Shown one piece after another: positions 37,645-48,700 of a stretch of 64,000 nucleotides of DNA. Within the stretch, counting starts at the first letter, position 1; the number at the start of each line of letters is the position of its first letter. This stretch comes from Spirochaetales bacterium (GTDB lineage: Bacteria > Spirochaetota > Spirochaetia > DSM-2461). The position numbers and the translations under genes are program-made. The DNA is taken from the NCBI GenBank assembly GCA_028533045.1, contig JAQQAP010000007.1:168604-232603 (forward strand), given 5' to 3'. The notes beneath the pieces are model-generated. The model saw nothing but the letters and a program-made list of their open reading frames with translations. It did no database searches and had not been told where the DNA came from.

Positions 37645-38418
37645 TCAGGGCTGATTCAGCTTCCTGATTTCTTCCAGACCCAAAAGGACAAGTTCCGGTA
37701 TGATTTGATCGAACAGATGAAATTTTTCGTAGAGCGAAGCGTATTGGCCTGTGGCTATTACGGTATATTTTTCTTCGGTAAAACACTCACGTCCCATGCG
37801 GGAGAGCAGCTCTTTGAGCATTCCCAGGGTACCGTAGAAAAGGCCCCCCTGAATTCCACTCACCGTGTCCCTTCCGCATACCTTTTTAACCGGTTTAATT
37901 TCTACCACCGGTAAGCGTGCCGTTTTGTCGGCGAGAGCTTCCATGGTAATGTTAAGGCCCGGTACGAGGCAGCCTCCCAGGTATTCCCTTTGCCCGCTAA
38001 CGGCGCAAAGAGTGGTGGCTGTGCCAAAATCCACTATTACCAGATTTTCTCCGGGGCGGATATTTACCGCTCCGGCACCGTTGGCAATAAGGTCGGCACC
38101 CAATTCGCTGTGGTTGGTGTATTTTACTTTTAGTCCGCTTTTGACGCCGGCGCGCAGGGTAAGAGCTTCCTTATTAAAATAGTCTTGGGAGCACTGTTCT
38201 ACGGGCCCGTTTAGTTCGGGAACGACAGAACAGAATACTACCGATTCTATTTCTTTGGGAGAAAGCTGTTTAGCCTGAAGCCACTGGATGAGAAACATAC
38301 CCAAGTCGTCGGAAGTTAATCCGCGATCGGTGAGTTTGTGAAATTGGGCTACCACCTTTTCCTGGAGAATCACTCCTCCGAAAATCCGGGTGCTGCCTAC
38401 GTCAAGTGTCAAAGTCAT
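37645..38418 (-). CDS. coaX: Type III pantothenate kinase
   Basis: A 257 aa ASKHA-fold kinase that starts CoA synthesis from pantothenate. The phosphate motif at the N-terminus is [12 protein letters not shown] (most members have DVGNT), [12 protein letters not shown] lies near residue 102 and [14 protein letters not shown] near 125. Length and motifs fit CoaX. It precedes pdxS by 31 bases on the same strand, linking CoA and PLP cofactor genes in one operon. Confidence 0.92.
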   Translation of the reverse strand: MTLTLDVGSTRIFGGVILQEKVVAQFHKLTDRGLTSDDLGMFLIQWLQAKQLSPKEIESVVFCSVVPELNGPVEQCSQDYFNKEALTLRAGVKSGLKVKYTNHSELGADLIANGAGAVNIRPGENLVIVDFGTATTLCAVSGQREYLGGCLVPGLNITMEALADKTARLPVVEIKPVKKVCGRDTVSGIQGGLFYGTLGMLKELLSRMGRECFTEEKYTVIATGQYASLYEKFHLFDQIIPELVLLGLEEIRKLNQP

Positions 38419-38537
38419 CAGTACCTGTCCTTCTGAATCAAGTCTGAATTGATAAAGATTTGTTTTGTTACCGGCCGCTACCGTCCCAACGGGATCGATT
38501 CGGCCTAAGCTATGTTACTACCGGGCCCAAGGTGTAG

Positions 38538-40064
38538 TCAACGGTTTCCCAGTTTATATTTATGTTTCTTGCTCTCGTACATAATCTTATCCGCCCGGGA
38601 GATGAATTCGTTAAGGGTTTCCCCTTGATTATCAAAGGCGGCACAACCCCAACAGAAGGTCCACTCCTCCCCCCGCCCGTGAATTTCCCGGCCCCGTTCA
38701 AAGAAGGTGTGGTAGATTTTTTCCACGATGGCCTCTGCCTCATTAAGGGGACATTCGGGGAAAATAATAAGGAATTCATCGCCACCGATGCGGGCGGCCG
38801 TATCGGAAGAGCGGATATTGTCCCTTATGGATTGGGAGGCTTCGCGAATAAGAGTGTCTCCCATATGATGGCCGTAGCTGTCGTTAAAGAATTTGAGGTT
38901 GTTCACATCTATAAAGGCTATGGACAGGTCCTGTGATGTCCGTTTAACCAGGGAGATGGTGTATTCCAGCCGGTTCATGGCTTCTCTCATGTTGTAAAGA
39001 CCGGTTAGACCGTCTCTTTGGGCAAGTCTTTCCAGTTCGGCCAGATACCAGTGGTTCTTTTCGTGAGACCGGGCCAGAAGGGAGGCAAAAAGGACGAGAA
39101 GGGGAGAGATTATAATCAGGCTTATGGCTATGAGCTGTTTATAGGTTCTTTCGTTCCGGGCAATTTGTTCAGGGTCGGTATGGAGAACAAAGTACCATTT
39201 GTTATCCGAATGGCTCCCGTTTAGAGTGTCGTAGTAAAAGTAGCCCCTTTTACTTACTACTTCCCCGGATTTTTCCATAGCCTTCCATATTTGGGGATAT
39301 TCTGTGGCAAAGGATTGGGATCCGTCAAAAAGAAAGGAAAAGGTTTTGCTGCTATCCTTATTATAGAGGTAATAGCCCTCTTCATTAATGAGGTAGAAGT
39401 GGTTAGATCTTTCGTCTACGTATTTACGTAATTTGTCCGTAAGAAACTGCCCTTTGTAGTTAAAAATACCTATGCCGGACACATTCCCATCTTCATCGAG
39501 TACTTTCCGGGCAAAACGGATGACCGGTTTATGGGGTGTTTCTATCTCTCCCATCTCCACATTAAGGTCAAAATGGCTCATATAGTACTGGCGGTCGTCT
39601 ATTTCCATGGTGCGGGTAAAATAGTACTTGTCCGATTTATCCTGAAGCAGATTCTGTTCCACTAAGTGGTGATTCAGGTCTTCATCGTAATTAATGCGGA
39701 TGACCTCTTTTCCCGTGGCATCGAGAAGCCTTATGTGATCATAGAATTCCTGGTAATTCAGCATGGAAAAAATCAGTCCGCTCACCATTTTCTCCGAATC
39801 GGGATTGTAGTGCTCTAAAACGTCTTGGGAAAAGGGGGATTCGCTAAGATAGAAAAGATCGTCTTGAACTTCCTTGAGGGAGTCTTCCGTTTCTTTAATA
39901 AGTACGTTTAGAAGGCCGTATTGATCCTGGTCGAAGTGTTCCATCATGGAGCGTTTGGCAAAAATATAAACCGCCCAGGCGGTAATGAAAAGTAAGGTAA
40001 GAAGGCAGGCGCTATAAAGAAGCGATCTGTTTGTAATTCTCTTTTCCAGTTCGGACTGTTCCAC
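38538..40064 (-). CDS. Diguanylate cyclase with periplasmic sensor domain
   Basis: A 508 aa membrane protein: TM1 (about 15-35), a large periplasmic Cache-like sensor (about 36-300), TM2 (about 305-325) and a cytoplasmic GGDEF domain. The active site reads IGGDEF (near 425), and RSSD five residues before it is a full inhibitory I-site, so product feedback is expected. It makes c-di-GMP in response to an external ligand. Monocistronic. Confidence 0.92.
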   Translation of the reverse strand: MEQSELEKRITNRSLLYSACLLTLLFITAWAVYIFAKRSMMEHFDQDQYGLLNVLIKETEDSLKEVQDDLFYLSESPFSQDVLEHYNPDSEKMVSGLIFSMLNYQEFYDHIRLLDATGKEVIRINYDEDLNHHLVEQNLLQDKSDKYYFTRTMEIDDRQYYMSHFDLNVEMGEIETPHKPVIRFARKVLDEDGNVSGIGIFNYKGQFLTDKLRKYVDERSNHFYLINEEGYYLYNKDSSKTFSFLFDGSQSFATEYPQIWKAMEKSGEVVSKRGYFYYDTLNGSHSDNKWYFVLHTDPEQIARNERTYKQLIAISLIIISPLLVLFASLLARSHEKNHWYLAELERLAQRDGLTGLYNMREAMNRLEYTISLVKRTSQDLSIAFIDVNNLKFFNDSYGHHMGDTLIREASQSIRDNIRSSDTAARIGGDEFLIIFPECPLNEAEAIVEKIYHTFFERGREIHGRGEEWTFCWGCAAFDNQGETLNEFISRADKIMYESKKHKYKLGNR

Positions 40065-40240
40065 TTAATATTCTCCTGTAGATATTTTAGATAAAGCGGT
40101 GAATGAAAGCAAATCCGGAAGTGAATTGAGAAATAAAACAAATGTAATATATCAGAACTATGTTTTTTATTTGTTTTTTTTGTGAAGCATGATATATTGA
40201 AAAGGATAGTTAAAAAAATATATAAAAATTGGAGAATGAT

Positions 40241-43200
40241 ATGTTTAGATTCCGAATAGCATTATTTCTGCTTATAACCCCTTTTATAATAACGTCTTGC
40301 CCGGATAGTTTGGTGGGTTTGGGAGATTCGGTAGATCTTGATTCTCCGTCTATTTCCATAGGGGAATATGAAGACGGAACAGCCATAGAGAGCGGAGATT
40401 ATGTAAGGGGTACGATTATCCTTAACGGGACAGTCAGTGATGATACGGGTATAGATAAGGTGGAATATTCTCTGGATGATGGAGAGACCTATTTATCCGC
40501 CGACGTAGGAAGCGACAGCCAAAACTGGAGCGGAACTATCGATACCACCGCCTATGAAGATGGGGAAAAGGAGATTATCCTTAAGGTTACTGATAAAACC
40601 GATAAAACCGACGAAACCCGTCTTCTTCTCTATTTTGACAATACCGAACCGATTGTGGTAGTCACCTATCCTTCCGGTTACGATTCCACCAGTTATACCG
40701 ATGCTACCATCTCCATTAAGGGAGAAGCGTCCGACACTTACAGAGTCCGGGAAGTGACGGTTGATCTAGTTGGCGGATCGGGCACATTGAGCGATGTGGA
40801 AGGTACCAGCTCCTGGAGCTGTTCTTTTGAGAGTAACGGTACGGGGGCCTATATTTTCTCTGTTACCGCAGAAGATTACGCCGGTAACACCTCCACCCAT
40901 TTTTACCATTATGACGATATCCTCGATGCCAACGATGACACTTCCATTACTACCGAAGATGTTTACATTGTGGAAAACGGTACTGATATGGATAATCTGA
41001 CCACCGACGAATTAAGCGATCTTGAGCTGGAAAATATGACTCTGCTAATCAGTCTTGATGAAGATACGCCGGATATTACCATAAGCAACCCCGACCCGGA
41101 TGCCACTACTTCGGACAATATTCTTTCCGGTACACCTAAGTTCATCGGTTCCGTAACCGATGACGACGGTGTGGATGTGGACAGCCTGGAAATCCGTTTT
41201 GACGGAGGAGACTGGGAACCGGTTACAGCGGACGGTTCGGGCTATTTTGTTACCTGGGAATACAGCGATGAAACCTATGACGAATCGGGGGACCACTACC
41301 TGCAATTCCGTGTAGACGATATTTACGGCGTTTCTGCCCTGTCCGACACGGTCTATTATCGCATTAATGTGGATGCGGCCAAGGTGGAACTGACTTCTCC
41401 CGCTATGGGCGATTACATGAGCACCTCCGATTTTACCATTAGCGGTACGGCGGAAGATACGGGCGGTGGGATTACGAACCTACAGATAAGCCTGGACGGC
41501 GGTTCTTCCTGGGCCGATGTGGATACGGATAGCTCTCTTCCCACGGAAACGACCGACTGGTCCTACGACGCGGTAGATGTGGATGACGGAACGATTTCTG
41601 TTAAAATGCGTGCGAGTGATGATAACGGGGGCTCCTGGTCTTATACCAACTCACAATTTACGGTGGACACCACGGCTCCCGTAGTCAGCTTTACTTCTCC
41701 CAGTGAAGAGAGCGAAGTCAACGGTGATGTGACTCTGCGGGGGACCTGTACGGATAACAACTCTCTGGCTTCGGTTCAGATTAAGATTGGGAATGATGAC
41801 TGGATTGATATTGACGATGACGACCTGTACAGCTGGTCCTATGAATTCGATTCCAACCTCTACGAAAATGATACCCACGGGACGGAAACATACAGTGGCA
41901 GCGGCTCTTACCAGGTGAATTGTTACATTTTGGCTAAGGACAAGGCGGGAAATACCACCGAGACCGAAGCGGATGACTACTATATATATGTAAACAACGC
42001 CCTGGACAAACCGGTTGTTACCATTATTTCTCCCGATGAAGATGAGAGCGTGGGGGGGGTAACTACTGTTTCCGGTACTTCCTCCGATGATGATGGGGAT
42101 GTGTATGCTGTTTATATGCAGATTGATGTGAACACGGCCGACGGGGACGATCCGGACTATGCCGATGTGGTGGAATTGGACCACGGTATAGATTTTGACG
42201 GGGACGGCACCCTGGAATCCACCATTGATGAAAGCGCCTGGTATGAGGTGGAAGGAACTACTCCCTGGAGTGTTACCCTTAACTCCTATAGTGATCTATA
42301 CAGTACAGAAGACGGTCATACCGGCGATATTTATCTTAAGGTTTATGCCGTAGATAAAGACGGAGGAGACGACAGCGTATCAAGTGACGTATGTTCACTC
42401 CACTTTAGATTTGACGACTCCATTCCCCTTATCTCCGATCTGTCTCCTGAATCGGAATCCTATGTAAACGGAACTTTTACTATTACCGGGGACGTGAGTG
42501 ACGAGACTCAGATTCAGGATCTCCAGGTCAGCTATGACGGGGGAAGTAATTACTACTACATAATTGAAGACGGTACGGTTCAGACCGGCTATTCCGAAGC
42601 GGGAACCTCAGTTACAACGGACTATGCCATTAATCTTTCTGTGAACACCACCGATATTCCCGATATTGGTTCTGTGACCAGCGACGATATTTCCATTCGC
42701 TTTAAGGTTACCGATGACACAAACTACCAGTCCCAGGAAAGTCTGGTTTATTATGTAGACAACATCTTGCCTACCAGCTGGATGACTCAGGATACGACGG
42801 ATATCTATGGTACCGGCGACAATGCCACCTTCTACGGTTATGCCGATGACGACGGTACGGTGAGCGGAGTGGAAAAGGTGGTTCTTTACATTGAGCGGGA
42901 CGACCTTTTTTACGATCAGAAAGACGGAAGCACCATGGATGTTACCTACGAGACTATCAATAGCAATTCCGTGGCTTATCCCGATGATGAGGATTACCTT
43001 ATGGTGATTGATTCCACTGTGGAAACCCTCTCCGGCAGTAACTCTGACGGGGATAGCCTGGCAGAAGAGCTGAATATCGGAACTTATTACGAGTGGATCG
43101 CCCAGATTAATTCGGAAAACATTCCCGACGGAACAGCTACCTTGCACTATGTGGTTTTTGATAACGCGGGAAATCAAATACACAGCAGCCAGACTATTTT

Positions 43201-45730
43201 TGTGAAAAACGACAAGCCCTCCATTGATTCGGTGGACGTGGGCTACGACCTGGATAAGAACGGCACCGTGGAGGGGGGAGAAATCTTCACTTATACGGAG
43301 CAGTTTAAAGCGCGGAGCCTTCTGTATTTTAATGTGAACGCCACCGACGGGGGTACTCTCTCATACGCCATTTACAAAGGGACGGACACGACAGGAACGG
43401 AAATCCTCAGTACTTCCACCGGGACCATTGATATTTCCGACGAAATCGACGGAAGTCTGAATTATTATATATTGGTAACAGATGAGGACGGCATTACGGC
43501 GGAGCAGCTTATAGAAGTGGATATCGATAATGTTGATGAAGAAGATCCGGAAGTAACATTGGACAGCCTGACCCGGGACAGCGTGTCCGAGGGACATCTT
43601 GAACTGGAGGGAGAGAGCCTGTACGGCGGTACAGATGCCGATGTAAGCGGTACGATTATGTTTACCGGAACCGTTTATGATGAGCAAGGTATCGAAACAT
43701 TTAATGTGCAGCTCGACGGCACCACCACAGAACTGGCTGCCTGGGACAGCGGTTACTTTGTGTCCCAGGATTCTAACTTTACCATTGACGATCAGACCTT
43801 TGACACCGGTACAGGCCACGAAATCAGCTGGACCTATACCTGGAATTCGGCGGAAGTGACCGGTGTGGCCGCAGAGGATGTGACAGTCCTATTCACCGCG
43901 TACGACTTTGCTCCCAATAATCATGAGCAGAGTACAACCTTTGACGTGGTACCCTATATTTCCGATATTGAAACCTCCCTCACATCCAGCTTTGATGAAT
44001 ATTTTACCCGCAGTGCTTTGGGAGAATACCCGGTAATGATAAACAGTTCCGATGGTGATTATGAATCAATTACCATAAATGGCTATAATTTGAATCCCAT
44101 CAATACGGGCGATGCCGATAGTGATGTTCGCTTGAGTATTGATACGGATGCCTATGATTCGGGGAGTAAAGTAGGTGATGGACTGGCCTACACCGGTGAT
44201 TCGGACAGCACTTACACCAGCATAACGGTGGATATGTATACCGCAGGAGGTTCAGATCTTACCGGAGGCGGTTATCTGACCGTTTTTACCAACGATATAC
44301 CCTCTATAAACAATACCAATGATAACGGCAATATTGACGAAGGGGATCATATTAACCCTAATCTGGTGGATGACAGAAAACTGCAGGTATGGGATCTGAA
44401 CCTGATTAAGGATGATTTTACCTATGCAGCCAACGCGGTATATCCCTCCATGTCTATGAACGGGGACACTCCAGAGTTTGCCTATCAGAATAATGCGAAC
44501 GGTTGGGGAATCGCTTTACGGAATGACGGAAGCAGTGAGTACATGGTATATGAAAACTGGGACCTTTTTACCTTTAGCGCCTTTGACCATAACAGCAGCG
44601 GCGATTTTGTTGGTCTCTACGATATAAATGTGGTAAACGGAAACTACGGAGATTACAACTCGGGTAACTACGGGGGTATTCTCATGAATATCTTTGAAGA
44701 GGTGCCTGCAACATCCTGGAATTATTGGTCCTATCGGTTCAATGATAATCAGATTTGGCTGGAGAATTTAGTGGATGAAGATAGTGCCACTACTGCTGTT
44801 CTTGACAGATACAGCTATCCCGATGTAGTTGTGAAGGGGGATAGTTCCAATACGGATCTATTCTACTCCATATATGACGGTTTAAAGGATAAAATTATCT
44901 TCCGTCATTTCCAAGTAGGTTCCGACAGCTCTATTGCGACTAGCTCCGGCGGCTCTATCAATGATACCAATTCGGTTTACGTTAGTATCGACCAGTATGT
45001 AACGGATGGATCGTTTCCCGACTATGATGGCGGTGATAAACGTTTTATAAGTAGCAATATTGCCGGTCAAACCCCCGACGGCCGCCACGAAGTGGAGACG
45101 GTCAATACCGGTGAATTTACTGCGGTGGCCGCCACCGACGATGCATCTACCGCCGTACTGGCCTGGTATGACGCCTCCGGTACGGGTAAAATTCGCCTTA
45201 AATACAATAATGATCCCGACGATGACTCCAGCTGGGAAACGATAGATACGGACGACTTGATAGCTTCCGGAACGGGGGGGGAATATGTGGATATGCAAAT
45301 CGATTCAAGCGACAACATTCACCTGGCCTACTATGATAACAATAATGGAGACCTTCACTACATATACATTCCGGTGACCAGTTTTTCAACAGGAAGTTTT
45401 GGTACCATAGAAGATGTTATTGTGGACAGTTACTTTGACGTGGGCGAGCGTCTTACTCTGGAACTGGACAGCAATGACTTGCCCGTAATTGGCTATAAGG
45501 GTGTTAACCGATCCGGTAAGATGGCCCGCCTTGTGGGAAGTCCCGGAGACGCCGGTGTTGTGGATGATGAATATACGGGTAACTGGGAAATATCCATACT
45601 CCCCACAACAATAACGAATTCCGATTCCAATCGTTTTTGCATAGGGGTGGATTCAAATGACCTTCCCGTCGTGGGCTACACCAATGACGGTATTGAGTAC
45701 ATTCGATTGCTTGACGACTTGGCCGATTAA
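40241..45730 (+). CDS. Giant Ig-repeat lipoprotein
   Basis: An 1829 aa surface protein. Start at the ATG at 40241 with GGAG upstream. The signal peptide ends in lipobox FIITSC. About ten Ig-like beta-sandwich repeats of roughly 100 aa follow to near residue 1250; each opens with a short hydrophobic strand and Ser-Pro (for example VVSFTSPSEES), carries a G-T-x-x-D-D-x-G turn and often ends with DxAGNT. The C-terminal 550 aa lack that pattern and contain strands like NDLPVVGY and DNIHLAYYD that suggest a beta-propeller. Very acidic (Asp-rich), so calcium binding is plausible. First gene of a two-gene operon. Confidence 0.82.
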   Translation: MFRFRIALFLLITPFIITSCPDSLVGLGDSVDLDSPSISIGEYEDGTAIESGDYVRGTIILNGTVSDDTGIDKVEYSLDDGETYLSADVGSDSQNWSGTIDTTAYEDGEKEIILKVTDKTDKTDETRLLLYFDNTEPIVVVTYPSGYDSTSYTDATISIKGEASDTYRVREVTVDLVGGSGTLSDVEGTSSWSCSFESNGTGAYIFSVTAEDYAGNTSTHFYHYDDILDANDDTSITTEDVYIVENGTDMDNLTTDELSDLELENMTLLISLDEDTPDITISNPDPDATTSDNILSGTPKFIGSVTDDDGVDVDSLEIRFDGGDWEPVTADGSGYFVTWEYSDETYDESGDHYLQFRVDDIYGVSALSDTVYYRINVDAAKVELTSPAMGDYMSTSDFTISGTAEDTGGGITNLQISLDGGSSWADVDTDSSLPTETTDWSYDAVDVDDGTISVKMRASDDNGGSWSYTNSQFTVDTTAPVVSFTSPSEESEVNGDVTLRGTCTDNNSLASVQIKIGNDDWIDIDDDDLYSWSYEFDSNLYENDTHGTETYSGSGSYQVNCYILAKDKAGNTTETEADDYYIYVNNALDKPVVTIISPDEDESVGGVTTVSGTSSDDDGDVYAVYMQIDVNTADGDDPDYADVVELDHGIDFDGDGTLESTIDESAWYEVEGTTPWSVTLNSYSDLYSTEDGHTGDIYLKVYAVDKDGGDDSVSSDVCSLHFRFDDSIPLISDLSPESESYVNGTFTITGDVSDETQIQDLQVSYDGGSNYYYIIEDGTVQTGYSEAGTSVTTDYAINLSVNTTDIPDIGSVTSDDISIRFKVTDDTNYQSQESLVYYVDNILPTSWMTQDTTDIYGTGDNATFYGYADDDGTVSGVEKVVLYIERDDLFYDQKDGSTMDVTYETINSNSVAYPDDEDYLMVIDSTVETLSGSNSDGDSLAEELNIGTYYEWIAQINSENIPDGTATLHYVVFDNAGNQIHSSQTIFVKNDKPSIDSVDVGYDLDKNGTVEGGEIFTYTEQFKARSLLYFNVNATDGGTLSYAIYKGTDTTGTEILSTSTGTIDISDEIDGSLNYYILVTDEDGITAEQLIEVDIDNVDEEDPEVTLDSLTRDSVSEGHLELEGESLYGGTDADVSGTIMFTGTVYDEQGIETFNVQLDGTTTELAAWDSGYFVSQDSNFTIDDQTFDTGTGHEISWTYTWNSAEVTGVAAEDVTVLFTAYDFAPNNHEQSTTFDVVPYISDIETSLTSSFDEYFTRSALGEYPVMINSSDGDYESITINGYNLNPINTGDADSDVRLSIDTDAYDSGSKVGDGLAYTGDSDSTYTSITVDMYTAGGSDLTGGGYLTVFTNDIPSINNTNDNGNIDEGDHINPNLVDDRKLQVWDLNLIKDDFTYAANAVYPSMSMNGDTPEFAYQNNANGWGIALRNDGSSEYMVYENWDLFTFSAFDHNSSGDFVGLYDINVVNGNYGDYNSGNYGGILMNIFEEVPATSWNYWSYRFNDNQIWLENLVDEDSATTAVLDRYSYPDVVVKGDSSNTDLFYSIYDGLKDKIIFRHFQVGSDSSIATSSGGSINDTNSVYVSIDQYVTDGSFPDYDGGDKRFISSNIAGQTPDGRHEVETVNTGEFTAVAATDDASTAVLAWYDASGTGKIRLKYNNDPDDDSSWETIDTDDLIASGTGGEYVDMQIDSSDNIHLAYYDNNNGDLHYIYIPVTSFSTGSFGTIEDVIVDSYFDVGERLTLELDSNDLPVIGYKGVNRSGKMARLVGSPGDAGVVDDEYTGNWEISILPTTITNSDSNRFCIGVDSNDLPVVGYTNDGIEYIRLLDDLAD

Positions 45731-45740
45731 AGGAATAACA

Positions 45741-48700
45741 ATGAGAAAGATTAAACTGATTATACTTACAGCCCTTCTTTGCCCGGTTCTCTGGGCTATG
45801 GGCCGTGACGATACGGCCTATGATAGGGCCGAAGGAGTGGAGTCCTGGTCCTACGAGTACGACCTGCAGGGCCGGGAAGAGGGAAAGTACAACGTTATTG
45901 TAAAAGGTGTGGACAAGGCGGGGAATGTGACCCAGGCCGGTCCCTACAATATTATGATAGACGGCGATTCGGACCTGCCCCGGGTGGCGGTCGTAAGTCC
46001 CGGCGAGGGATCTCTCATTAAGGATAACCTGAATATCGTGGGGTCCGCCGCAGATGATGACGGGGTAGCCTATGTGGAAATAAGTATGGACGGAGGCGCC
46101 TGGGCCCGCTGTGAGGGGAAGGACTTCTGGAGTTATTATGTCTCCCGGGACGATTTGAAAGACGGTTCCCATGATTTTAAGGTGCGGGCCACCGATATAA
46201 ACGGCTTAACCGGATCGGAGCAGGCGCTGAAATTCGACATGGATAAGGACATACCTCAAATAATCATTTCTTCCCATGAAAAGGGCGCCTATCTGAGCGA
46301 TACGGTGGACCTGATGGGGACAGTTCAGGATACAAGCGGGCTGAACGACCTGTGGATAACCCACCGGGAGACGGATGAGACGGAAAGGATTAAGCTCAAA
46401 TATGACAAGGACAGCGGCCTTTACCACTTTACTTACAAAATAAATACGAAGGACCTGGAAGAAGGGGTTCACAATCTTATGCTCTCCTGTACGGATATTT
46501 CCGGTTCACGGGGAGAGGAAAACTTCCTGTTCTACGCGGACAACACCCCGCCGGACATCACCATTCTGACTCCCAAGGAGGGTTCGGAAGTGAACGGCAA
46601 GCTTATATTGAGCGGTTATGCCGGTGATGCGGTGGGTGTTAAGCGGATTTTTTGCCGGATTGACGAGGAGGAGCTGGAGGCCGATGTGATTCCGGGAAGC
46701 TCCTTCTGGTACCTGGAACTGAACCTTGCCGAGAGGGACTTTGGTAACCATAACGTGGAGATCGTGGCCGAAGATAACAAAGGCAATTTCTCCATAGAAA
46801 AACTGAAATTCGAAAACAGCGAAGAGAGCGATTTACCAAAATTAAGCCTTTTTGGCACGTCCCTTACGGGCACCCTGGAGAAAACGGTCCAGATTGGACT
46901 TATGGCCCGGGATGACGACGGAATTCAAGCCATTGAGTACGCCCTGGACGAGGAAGCCTTTAAGACAAAAGAGCTAAGCGAGGGATTTGTCCTCTCTTTG
47001 AGTGATCTTAGTCCGGGAAAGCATACCCTAAACGCCCGGGCTATAGATATGAATAACCTGGCCGGGGAGACCGAATCCCTTAGCTTTATCGTACCCAAGC
47101 CGTCGGAAAGAGCGCCTCTATCTGCGGTAAGCGACCCGATTTTTGACGGAGAAAGTGATATAACCTACCTGGAGGAGGGGCTTAGCCTGACGGGAAAGGC
47201 CCCGGGTAGGGGAATTACCCTGGAATATGCCCTTTTGGGAGTAGATAAGGTAGTGTATAAGAGCCTGAATAGGAGCGGGGACGGGAGTTTTACCATAACT
47301 ATTCCCTCCGACATGGCCGACGGGCAGTACGCCCTCTCTGTGCGGGCCCTTTCGAGCGAAGGAAACCGGGCGGAAAACCTGATTTTGATCTCTCGGGACG
47401 AAAAGGCCCCTGAATTGACCCTTTTGGCTCCTTTAGCCGAAGAAGCTCTTAACGGGAAAATCGTCCTGGCCGGTCTGGCCCATGATCTACAGGATAGGCC
47501 GACTGTGGAGCTGAGTGATGACGGCGAAACATTTGTGCCTCTGGAAGGGGGCCGGTCCTTCTATAGGATTCTTGATTTAAACAGCTACGAAGAGACTCCC
47601 GAATTCACCTTAAGGCTAACCGACAAGCGAGGGCATAGTCAGCTTATACCCGTTCCTGTGACAGTGGAAAAGGAGTCGGATTATCCTAGTTTAAGCCTCC
47701 ATTACCCCCTGGAAGACTCCCTGGTTACCGGGCCTGTTAAACTGACCGGTACTGCCACGGACGACGACGGGATTGGCTCCTTTTCCTACAAGGTGGGCGA
47801 GGGGGAATGGGTGGAAGCCCCCGGGGGACACGCTTTTTCCCTACCCTTTGACCCGGCGGGATCTCCGGACGGGGATTTTACGGTATTTGTAAAGTGTGCC
47901 GATGTGAACGGCCTGGAAAGCGAAGTTATTGAGAGGACCTTCCCGGTGAGCCGCAAGGCGCCGGAGATTAATCTAACCGCCCCCGTTCCCAGTGATTTTC
48001 TCCAGGGAAGCTTTGTTATGAGCGGGACCGCCCGTGATGATAACGGTATTGAGGCGGTTTATGTCTCTACGGATAACGGGTTTAGTTATAACCGGGTGCA
48101 GGGCGAAGAAGAGTGGAGTTATGACCTGGATACGGCGGTTTTGACCGACGGAACCTTCCCCGTTTTCATAAAAGCGGTGGACCGGTCCGGTATGGAATCG
48201 TACTTCACGAGTTTGATAAATGTGGATAACCGGGCGCCGGAAATCAAATTGGATTACCCCCAGTCGAATGAAAAGATTTTGGGAGCCATAGATATTAAGG
48301 GTGTGGTAACGGACCTGAATGACCTGGCCGAAGTGCAGTATACTTTAACAGCCAGGGGAAATGGTGATGTTACATCCGAAGAAGGCATAGAAGAAGAGCT
48401 AAGTGGCTCACTTTTGGATAGGGAAGGGTCTTCTCTTATTATGAACAGAAGCCTGGATTTAGCGGGCCGGAACCCCGGCTGGTATGCCTTTAGTTTGACC
48501 GCTGTGGATAAAGCGGGAAATCGGAGCCGGGTGAGCCGGGACGTGTACGTGAATGAAACGAGCGGGGATGCCGGTGTCGCCCTTCTTTACCCCCTGGACG
48601 GGGCCTCCCGGAAGGGTTTTGTTAATGTGGAAGGAAGGGTTTACAACGTGGAAAAGAACCTGCCCGTACAAATTATTCTGGACGGTAAAATGTTTGCCAT

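Noticed and set aside
41651..43819. Several minus-strand open frames inside the giant Ig gene
   Set aside because: Mirror effect of the repeated Asp/Thr/Gly codons; low-complexity Ile/Val-rich translations without motifs.
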